A stretch of 64,000 nucleotides of DNA from Pseudomonadota bacterium (lineage in GTDB: Bacteria; Pseudomonadota; Gammaproteobacteria; Burkholderiales; Rhodocyclaceae), in the NCBI GenBank assembly GCA_018240785.1, contig JAFEFC010000006.1:1-64000 (forward strand), given 5' to 3'. Shown here piece after piece: positions 54,121 to 64,000 of the stretch. Each line of letters starts with the position of its first letter. Position 1 is the stretch's first letter. The position numbers and the translations under genes are program-made. A model generated the notes under the pieces. That model was not told the DNA's origin. It worked only from the letters and a program-made list of their open reading frames with translations, and made no database searches.

Positions 54121-55251
54121 TCAGCCGCGGTGGTAGCGCTGCGGGACGAAAGGCGTGCTGGCGACTTCGATGGGCACCGGCTTGCCGCGCACGATCGCCG
54201 ACAGTTGCGTGCCCAGCTTGGCGAAGGCGGTTTCGACGTAGCCCATTGCCACCGGCGCTTCCAGCGTCGGGCCGAAGCCGCCGCTGGTGACGATGCCGAC
54301 CTTCCGCCCTTCCCCGTCAACGATCTCAGCGCCTTCGCGCACCGGCACCCGGGCGTTGGGACGCAGGCCGACGCGCTTGCGCGACACGCCGCTGGCGATC
54401 TGGCCGAGGATCACGTCGGCGCCAGGGTAGCCGCCCGGGCGCGCGCCGTCGGCGCGGCGCGGCTTGGACAGTGCCCACAGCAGGCTGCTCTCCACCGGCG
54501 TGGTGTTCTGGTCGAGATCGTGGCCATACAGGCACAGGCCCGCCTCGAGCCGCAGCGAGTCGCGCGCACCCAGGCCGATCGGCGCGACTTCAGGCTGGCT
54601 CAGCAGCGCCCGCGCAAGCGCGTCGACCTTGTCGGCCGGCACCGAGATCTCGAAACCATCCTCGCCCGTGTAGCCGGAGCGGCTGATGTAGCATTCCGCG
54701 CCGGCGAGGCTGACGGTCGCGATGTTCATGAACACCATCTCTGCCGTTTCCGGGGCAAGACGCGCCATCACCGCGCCAGCGGCCGGGCCCTGCAGCGCGA
54801 GCAGCGCGCGGTCGGCCAGTACCTCGACCCGGCAGCGGCCGGCAAGGTGCTTCTGCATGTGCGCGAAGTCCTGCTCCTTGCACGCCGCATTCACCACGAC
54901 GAACAGCCGGTCGCCGAAATTGGCCACCATCAGGTCGTCCATGACGCCGCCGGTTTCGTTGGTGAAAACGGCGTAGCGCTGCATGCCTTGCGGAAGATCG
55001 ATGATATCCACCGGCACCAGCGTCTCGAGCGCCGCGGCGGCGTCGGGACCATGCAGACAGACCTGGCCCATGTGCGACACGTCGAACAGGCCGGCCTGAG
55101 TGCGGGTGTGGATGTGCTCCTTGAGGATGCCCGTGGGGTACTGGACGGGCATCTCGTAACCGGCGAAGGGCACCATCTTGGCGCCGAGCGAAACGTGCAG
55201 GTCGTAAAGGGGGGTGCGCAGCAGCGGCGCGTCAGAGTGAGTGTCGCTCAT
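54121..55251 (-). CDS. gcvT: Aminomethyltransferase (glycine cleavage T protein)
   Basis: Releases ammonia from the aminomethyl-lipoyl H protein and passes the one-carbon unit to tetrahydrofolate. 376 residues. [17 protein letters not shown], the FDVSHMGQ stretch, [10 protein letters not shown] and [20 protein letters not shown] are the family marks. The start is ATG 55251 with GAAGGAAAG upstream; 16 further upstream codons are unlikely. It is the last gene of a minus-strand operon that starts at gcvH. Confidence 0.96.
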   Translation of the reverse strand: MSDTHSDAPLLRTPLYDLHVSLGAKMVPFAGYEMPVQYPTGILKEHIHTRTQAGLFDVSHMGQVCLHGPDAAAALETLVPVDIIDLPQGMQRYAVFTNETGGVMDDLMVANFGDRLFVVVNAACKEQDFAHMQKHLAGRCRVEVLADRALLALQGPAAGAVMARLAPETAEMVFMNIATVSLAGAECYISRSGYTGEDGFEISVPADKVDALARALLSQPEVAPIGLGARDSLRLEAGLCLYGHDLDQNTTPVESSLLWALSKPRRADGARPGGYPGADVILGQIASGVSRKRVGLRPNARVPVREGAEIVDGEGRKVGIVTSGGFGPTLEAPVAMGYVETAFAKLGTQLSAIVRGKPVPIEVASTPFVPQRYHRG

Positions 55252-55282
55252 CTTCTTTCCTTCGGTACATGACAATGGATCA

Positions 55283-56662
55283 TCAACATTCGATGACATT
55301 CACGGCGAGACCGCCGCGGGCGGTTTCCTTGTACTTCATCTTCATATCCGCACCGGTATCGCGCATGGTCTTGATGACCTTGTCGAGCGACACGAAGTGC
55401 TTGCCGTCACCCCGCAGCGCCATGCGCGCGGCGTTGATCGCCTTGATCGAGCCCATCGCGTTGCGCTCGATGCAGGGCACCTGCACCAGGCCGCCGACCG
55501 GGTCGCAGGTGAGGCCCAGATTGTGCTCCATGCCGATCTCGGCGGCATTCTCGACCTGCTCCGGTGTTCCGCCCATCACCTCGGTGAGGGCGCCGGCCGC
55601 CATCGAGCAGGCCACGCCCACTTCGCCCTGGCAACCGACCTCCGCGCCCGAGATCGACGCATTCTCCTTGTACAGGATGCCGATCGCGGCAGCGGTGAGC
55701 AGGAAGCGGATCACGCCCTCCTCGCTGGCACCGGGGATGAAACGGCTGTAATAGTGCAGCACCGCGGGCACGATGCCGGCCGCGCCGTTGGTCGGCGCGG
55801 TGACGACGCGACCGCCCGCGGCATTTTCCTCGTTGACGGCCAGCGCGTACAGGTTGACCCAGTCCATCGTCGTCAGAGGGTCCCGCAGGCTCGCCTCGGG
55901 TGCGCTGGAGAGCTTGCGGTACATCTCCGCGGCACGCCGCCTGACCTTCAGGCCGCCGGGCATGATGCCCTCCCTCTCGCAGCCGCGACGCACGCACAAC
56001 TGCATCACGTCCCAGATCCGCAGCAAGCCCGCGCGCGTTTCCGCATCGCTGCGCCAGGCGCGCTCGTTCTCGAGCATCAACTGGCTGATCGACGCATTGC
56101 TCTCGCGGCAGCGCGCGAGCAGTTCGGCTGCGCTGTGGAAGGGGTGTGTCAGCGGCGTGGTGTCTTCGACGATACGGTCAGCCCCGGCGGCGCTCTCGTC
56201 GACCACGAACCCGCCGCCCACCGAGTAATACACCTTGCTGCGCAGCGTTTCGCCGGCGGCGTCGAAGGCGGTGATCCGCATGCCGTTCGGATGAAAGGGA
56301 AGCGACTGGCGGCGATGCATCACCAGATGATCGCGCTCGACGAAGGCGATCGGATGCTCGCCGGCAAGCAGCAGCCGCTGCTCTCCGCGGATGCGCGCCA
56401 GCTTGCTGTCGACCTGTTCCGGATCGACCAGGTCGGGCGCCTCCCCTTCCAGACCGAGAAGCACGGCCTTGTCACTGCCGTGCCCCTTGCCGGTTGCGCC
56501 GAGGGAACCGAAAAGCTCGGCCTTCACGCTTGCGACGGCACCCAGCAGGCCGGCGTCCTTCAGGCCGTTCACGAACACCTGCGCGGCGCGCATCGGTCCC
56601 ACCGTATGCGAGGACGAGGGACCGATGCCGATCTTGAACAGGTCGAAAACGCTGATCGCCAT
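55283..56662 (-). CDS. sdaA: L-serine ammonia-lyase, single-chain
   Basis: A 459-residue iron-sulfur enzyme that turns serine into pyruvate and ammonia. [20 protein letters not shown] opens the protein, and [18 protein letters not shown]-like and [18 protein letters not shown] stretches carry the conserved Cys and substrate-site residues of the Fe-S type. It lies 16 bases from glyA and 31 from gcvT. With GlyA and the glycine cleavage system, it makes a complete glycine to serine to pyruvate route. Confidence 0.96.
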   Translation of the reverse strand: MAISVFDLFKIGIGPSSSHTVGPMRAAQVFVNGLKDAGLLGAVASVKAELFGSLGATGKGHGSDKAVLLGLEGEAPDLVDPEQVDSKLARIRGEQRLLLAGEHPIAFVERDHLVMHRRQSLPFHPNGMRITAFDAAGETLRSKVYYSVGGGFVVDESAAGADRIVEDTTPLTHPFHSAAELLARCRESNASISQLMLENERAWRSDAETRAGLLRIWDVMQLCVRRGCEREGIMPGGLKVRRRAAEMYRKLSSAPEASLRDPLTTMDWVNLYALAVNEENAAGGRVVTAPTNGAAGIVPAVLHYYSRFIPGASEEGVIRFLLTAAAIGILYKENASISGAEVGCQGEVGVACSMAAGALTEVMGGTPEQVENAAEIGMEHNLGLTCDPVGGLVQVPCIERNAMGSIKAINAARMALRGDGKHFVSLDKVIKTMRDTGADMKMKYKETARGGLAVNVIEC

Positions 56663-56678
56663 GGTCGCGGGCCCCCGC

Positions 56679-57932
<1,254 letters not shown>

Positions 57933-57999
57933 GGGTGTCTCCTGAAGTACGTTGGGTGCGGCGGGCGGGGCACGCGGCGCGCCGCCCGTCAGGCGAAGA

Positions 58000-59391
58000 T
58001 CAGTGGGTCGAGCGCGCCGGCGCAGTGGAGGCGTCTGCGGCGTCGGCGCCACCGCTGGCGAAGTACTCGCGGGACAGGCTGACGATGACCGGCGACAGCA
58101 GCAGCAGTGAGATCAGGTTGGGAATGGCCATCAGCGCGTTGAGCGTGTCCGCCACCAGCCAGGCGAAGTCCAGGCTGAGGGTGGCACCGAAGAACACGGC
58201 GATGGTCCAGAGGATGCGGAAGGGTTTTTCGCTGACCGTGCCGACCAGGTATTCCCAGCACTTCTCGCCGTAGTAGGCCCAGCCGAGGATGGTGGTGAAG
58301 GCGAACACCGCCAGCGAAGCTGCCAGCAGGTACTTGCCCACGCCCGGCATCGCGGCTTCGAAGGCCTGCGAGCTCAGCACCGCACCGGTCGCGCCCGAGG
58401 TCCATACGCCGCTGACCATGATCGCCAGGCCGGTCATCGTGCACACGATGATGGTGTCGATGAAGGTGCCCATCATGCCGATCAGACTCGAGAACACCGG
58501 GTTGCTGGTGGCGCCGGCGGCCTGCGCGATGCCGGCGGTGCCGAGGCCCGCCTCGTTGGAGAAGATGCCGCGGGCAACGCCCTTCTGGATCGCCATCATC
58601 ACCGTCGAGCCGACGAAGCCGCCGGTTGCCGCGGTGGGGCTGAAGGCCTGGGTGAAGATGGTGGCGAAGGCTTCGGGAATGCGATCGGCGAACACGAACA
58701 GGATGATGGCCACGCACGCGATGTAGCCGATGCACATGAACGGCACCAGCCACTCCGCGACCGCGCCGATGCGCTTGATGCCGCCCAGCACCACCGCACC
58801 GGTGAGGATGACCAGCACGACGCCGGTGATCCAGGTGTCGACGCCGAAGGCGTTATGCACCGCGCTGGCGATGCCGTTGGCCTGCACCATGTTGCCGATG
58901 CCGAAGCCCGCCAGGCCGCCGAAGATGGCGAACGCCGTCCCGAGCCAGCGCCAGTGCTTGCCGAGGCCGTTCTTGATCGCATACATCGGACCGCCGGCAT
59001 GCTCACCCTTGTCGTCAACTTCCCGGTACTTCACCGCCAGCAAGACTTCGCTGTATTTCGTGGCCATGCCCACCAGCGCGGTCATCCACATCCAGAACAG
59101 CGCGCCAGGGCCGCCGACCGCGATCGCCGACGCGACACCGGCGATGTTGCCGGTGCCGACGGTGGCCGACAGCGCCGTCATCAGCGCGGCGAAGGGTGAG
59201 ATCTCGCCTTCGGCCGCAGCGCCGGGCTTGCGGCTCTTCCAGATCATGCGGAAGCCGTAGGGAATCTTGAAGATGGGCATGAAGCCCAGGCGAAACTGCA
59301 GGAACAGACCCGTCCCGAGGATCAGGACGATCATGGGAATGCCCCAGACGAGATCGTTCAGCGTGGTGAAGAACTGATTGAGGAACTGCAT
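58000..59391 (-). CDS. Sodium:amino acid (alanine/glycine) symporter, AGCS family
   Basis: A 463-residue inner-membrane protein with about 11 helices. [20 protein letters not shown] near residue 95 and [20 protein letters not shown] near 275 are AGCS signatures. It probably brings in glycine or alanine with sodium. It lies between the GcvR-like gene and glyA, so glycine is the likely substrate by context. AAGGAGGAGA precedes the ATG. Confidence 0.93.
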   Translation of the reverse strand: MQFLNQFFTTLNDLVWGIPMIVLILGTGLFLQFRLGFMPIFKIPYGFRMIWKSRKPGAAAEGEISPFAALMTALSATVGTGNIAGVASAIAVGGPGALFWMWMTALVGMATKYSEVLLAVKYREVDDKGEHAGGPMYAIKNGLGKHWRWLGTAFAIFGGLAGFGIGNMVQANGIASAVHNAFGVDTWITGVVLVILTGAVVLGGIKRIGAVAEWLVPFMCIGYIACVAIILFVFADRIPEAFATIFTQAFSPTAATGGFVGSTVMMAIQKGVARGIFSNEAGLGTAGIAQAAGATSNPVFSSLIGMMGTFIDTIIVCTMTGLAIMVSGVWTSGATGAVLSSQAFEAAMPGVGKYLLAASLAVFAFTTILGWAYYGEKCWEYLVGTVSEKPFRILWTIAVFFGATLSLDFAWLVADTLNALMAIPNLISLLLLSPVIVSLSREYFASGGADAADASTAPARSTH

Positions 59392-59478
59392 GGTGTGTCT
59401 CCTCCTTGTCGTTTTGGAGGGAGCCGCCCCTCGCGATTGTTGTCCTCGCGATTGAACGTGGTACGGCTCTCTTGATGC

Positions 59479-59498
59479 GTGCCCGCAGGCGCGGGCAC
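59479..59498. other. Hairpin between gcvR-like gene and symporter
   Basis: GTGCCCGC and GCGGGCAC form a perfect 8-bp stem with a four-base loop, in the 119-base gap before the symporter. Two CCTCGCGATTG copies follow. I find no glycine riboswitch core here. Possible partial terminator or processing site. Confidence 0.35.
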
Positions 59499-59510
59499 GG
59501 GTGAATTGCT

Positions 59511-60041
59511 TCAGCCCTGCGCAGCGGCTTCCAGCTTGAGATCGACCATCAGCTCGTTCGCCAGCGCCTCCAGTGCGGCCTGCAGGTCGGCGGGGGCCGC
59601 CGACGCGGGCAGGTGCGCCTCGATGCTGGCACGGAACAGCGGTTCGCCGCTGAACGAGGCGCTTTCACACGCGGTTTCCATACGCTCGATGCTGGCACCG
59701 TGGCGCGCGAGCACTGACGAGATCTCGCGCACGATCCCCGGCCGGTCGTGGCCGAGGAGTTCGAGCTTCAGGCTGCGCAGGCTGGCGCCGGCAGCCTGGG
59801 CGACACCGCGCTCGATGGTGAGGCGCAGGCCCTGCACCTCGAGTTCGCGCAGCGAAGTCTCGAGCTTGCCGGCCTCCGACTCGGCGATCTCGAGCCGCAC
59901 GATGCCGGCAAAGCGACCGGCAAGCTGCGCCATGCTGCTCTCGAGCCAGTTTGCCCCGGCCGCCGCGGCGCGGTCGGCGATGGCATTGACGAGCCCCGGA
60001 CGGTCGGCGCCGATCAGGGTGATGACGAGAAATGCATTCAT
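59511..60041 (-). CDS. gcvR: ACT-domain protein, GcvR-like
   Basis: A 176-residue protein made of two ACT domains (VITLIGADRPGLVNAIADRA and LELLGHDRPGIVREISSVLA), the layout of GcvR, which senses glycine and restrains the activator GcvA in enterics. It has no DNA-binding domain of its own. It sits inside the gcv operon after gcvP; its partner could be a LysR protein such as the one divergent from gcvH. Function by family; unproven here. Confidence 0.82.
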   Translation of the reverse strand: MNAFLVITLIGADRPGLVNAIADRAAAAGANWLESSMAQLAGRFAGIVRLEIAESEAGKLETSLRELEVQGLRLTIERGVAQAAGASLRSLKLELLGHDRPGIVREISSVLARHGASIERMETACESASFSGEPLFRASIEAHLPASAAPADLQAALEALANELMVDLKLEAAAQG

Positions 60042-60053
60042 AAGTGCTCCTCC

Positions 60054-62936
<2,883 letters not shown>

Positions 62937-62965
62937 GGCGTGGGCGGCGGGCGGAAGAAGGACGA

Positions 62966-63334
62966 TCAGGCAGTCAGCTTGTCGTAGGCAGCCTGCTCGA
63001 GGAGCCCGGTGACCGCGGCCGGATCATCGAGGCGGATGCGGATGAACCAGCCGGCGCCGAGCGGATCCTCATTCACGGTGGCGGGGGCCTCGGCGAGCGC
63101 GGTGTTGACTTCGACGACGGTGCCGCCCAGCGGCATCTTCAGTTCGCCGGCGGCCTTCACCGACTCGATCACCGCGGCCTCGTCACCGGCCGCGAAATGC
63201 GCATCGACTTCCGGCAGTTGCACGAAGACAATGTCGCCCAGTGCATTCTGCGCGTAGTCGGTGATGCCGACCGTTGCGACGTCGCCCTCGACGCGCAGCC
63301 ATTCGTGGTCTTCGGTGAATTTCAGGGTGCTCAT
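62966..63334 (-). CDS. gcvH: Glycine cleavage H protein
   Basis: A 122-residue lipoyl carrier. The lipoylated Lys is in [12 protein letters not shown], and [20 protein letters not shown] is the usual N-terminus. ATG 63334 has AAGGAGAG upstream; the open frame extends 19 codons further without support. First gene of the glycine operon, divergent from a LysR gene, so the operon's promoter is within 63335-63464. Confidence 0.97.
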   Translation of the reverse strand: MSTLKFTEDHEWLRVEGDVATVGITDYAQNALGDIVFVQLPEVDAHFAAGDEAAVIESVKAAGELKMPLGGTVVEVNTALAEAPATVNEDPLGAGWFIRIRLDDPAAVTGLLEQAAYDKLTA

Positions 63335-63416
63335 GCTCTCTCCTTGGGGCTCTACGGTTGACGGGGCTGACGTTCGATGTTGCGCGAGCATCCTAAGGCG
63401 ATCATTCCATTTCTAG

Positions 63417-63437
63417 ATTTGATAACTGAAATCAAAT
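63417..63437. promoter_or_regulatory. LysR-type box between gcvH and lysR
   Basis: ATTTGAT, seven bases, then ATCAAAT: a perfect 7-bp inverted repeat that fits the T-N11-A pattern of LysR binding sites. It lies in the AT-rich part of the divergent promoter region, 28 bases before the LysR start and 83 before gcvH. A further TATTTGAAAT follows. Confidence 0.6.
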
Positions 63438-63464
63438 CATTAATATTTGAAATGTCACGAAGCC

Positions 63465-64000
63465 ATGGCCAACATCCCGACCGATCTGCTGAGAACCTTC
63501 GTCAAGGCGGTGGACCTGGGCAGCTTCACCCGTGCCGCCGACGCGGTGGGGCGGACGCAGTCGGCGATCAGCCTGCAGGTGCGGCGCCTGGAGGAACTGC
63601 TCGACGTACAGCTTTTCGTGCGCGGCACGCATCGGGTGAAGCTCACCGATGAAGGCGAGGTTCTCGCCGGCTATGCACGACGCATCCTGACCCTCAACGA
63701 CGAGGCGGTGAGCAGCCTGCAGCGGCCCAAGGTGGCCGGCATCGTGCGACTGGGCGCGCCGCACGAGTACACCGCGTCGTTGTTGCCGGTGATTCTCGGC
63801 AAATTCGCCCAGTCCCACCCTGGGGTCATGCTCGAAGTGACGTGCGACCTGAGCAAGAACCTCCTCGCGAGGCAGCAGAAGGGCGAGTTCGATCTCGTCA
63901 TCGCGTTGCACGACGACCCCGGTGAAACCCGGGGGATCAAGGTCCTCACCGAGCCGCTGGTGTGGATCAGCGATCTCGACCACACCCGCCACACGCAACG
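63465..64000 (+). CDS. LysR-family transcriptional regulator (cut by window end)
   Basis: The first 178 residues of a LysR protein. The winged helix-turn-helix is clear (GSFTRAADAVGRTQSAISLQ), followed by the start of the effector domain (VRLGAPHEYTASLLPVILGK). The helix-turn-helix is closer to the LrhA/ArgP kind than to classic GcvA. The ATG at 63465 is the only start that matches the family. As a divergent neighbour of gcvH it probably regulates the glycine operon; the missing C-terminus prevents a finer call. Confidence 0.85.
   Translation, partial: MANIPTDLLRTFVKAVDLGSFTRAADAVGRTQSAISLQVRRLEELLDVQLFVRGTHRVKLTDEGEVLAGYARRILTLNDEAVSSLQRPKVAGIVRLGAPHEYTASLLPVILGKFAQSHPGVMLEVTCDLSKNLLARQQKGEFDLVIALHDDPGETRGIKVLTEPLVWISDLDHTRHTQ

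Noticed and set aside
59392-59510. Possible glycine riboswitch before the symporter
   Set aside because: The gap holds a short hairpin and two CCTCGCGATTG words but not the conserved glycine aptamer core that I would expect.

Overview
The window is a high-GC proteobacterial chromosome segment. Gene content (CysD plus a fused CysN/CysC, CysQ, GlyA/GcvTHP, many acyl-CoA dehydrogenases and short-chain dehydrogenases) and codon use suggest a betaproteobacterium, most likely of the Zoogloeaceae/Rhodocyclales type (Thauera, Azoarcus or Aromatoleum-like). That placement is an inference; there is no rRNA or tRNA in the window to confirm it.

Region 1 (about 1-4490) is visibly lower in GC than the rest. 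It carries a tightly coupled four-gene operon (659-4211) of proteins I cannot name with certainty. The first has a PD-(D/E)XK nuclease-like motif set. The last has an RX6H HEPN ribonuclease motif in an Abi_C-like C-terminal domain. It looks like a phage-defence or abortive-infection cassette dropped between decayed intergenic sequence and the next operon.

Region 2 (4495-19489) is a coenzyme F420 locus: npdG (F420:NADPH oxidoreductase), cofE, cofD, cofC and a fused cofG-cofH (fbiC type). It is followed by PAPS-making sulfate activation genes (cysD, cysNC, cysQ). Then comes an operon of a TetR regulator, a PAPS-dependent sulfotransferase, a DUF1214 protein, an SDR and an F420-dependent luciferase-like oxidoreductase. 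A shared 26-27 bp motif lies ahead of cofC and ahead of tetR.

Region 3 (19520-24190) holds an ECF sigma/anti-sigma pair with a catalase-like protein and a COG4315-type lipoprotein, a patatin phospholipase, and two decayed gene remnants (an SDR with an internal deletion and a cytochrome c tail).

Region 4 (24191-54098) is a large acyl-CoA catabolic cluster. It has four acyl-CoA dehydrogenases that look like two heteromeric pairs, a thiolase-like aldolase, MaoC and MaoC/DUF35 proteins, two KstD-like flavoproteins, an acyl-CoA synthetase, an enoyl-CoA hydratase, an NADH:flavin oxidoreductase, an aldehyde dehydrogenase, a C1-type flavin reductase, several SDRs, transporters and regulators. The module resembles steroid side-chain (or other alicyclic/branched acyl-CoA) degradation; the substrate is not shown by the sequence.

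A near-perfect 16-bp palindrome, consensus T(C/A)GTCCGATCGGACGA, lies upstream of npdG and inside four of the divergent promoter regions of region 4 (eight sites in all). I read this as one regulon joining F420 synthesis to the catabolic pathway. It is the most interesting signal in the window.

Region 5 (54121-64000) is a glycine/serine operon (gcvH, gcvP, a GcvR-like ACT protein, an AGCS amino-acid symporter, glyA, sdaA, gcvT) that converts glycine through serine to pyruvate. It is divergent from a LysR gene cut by the window end.
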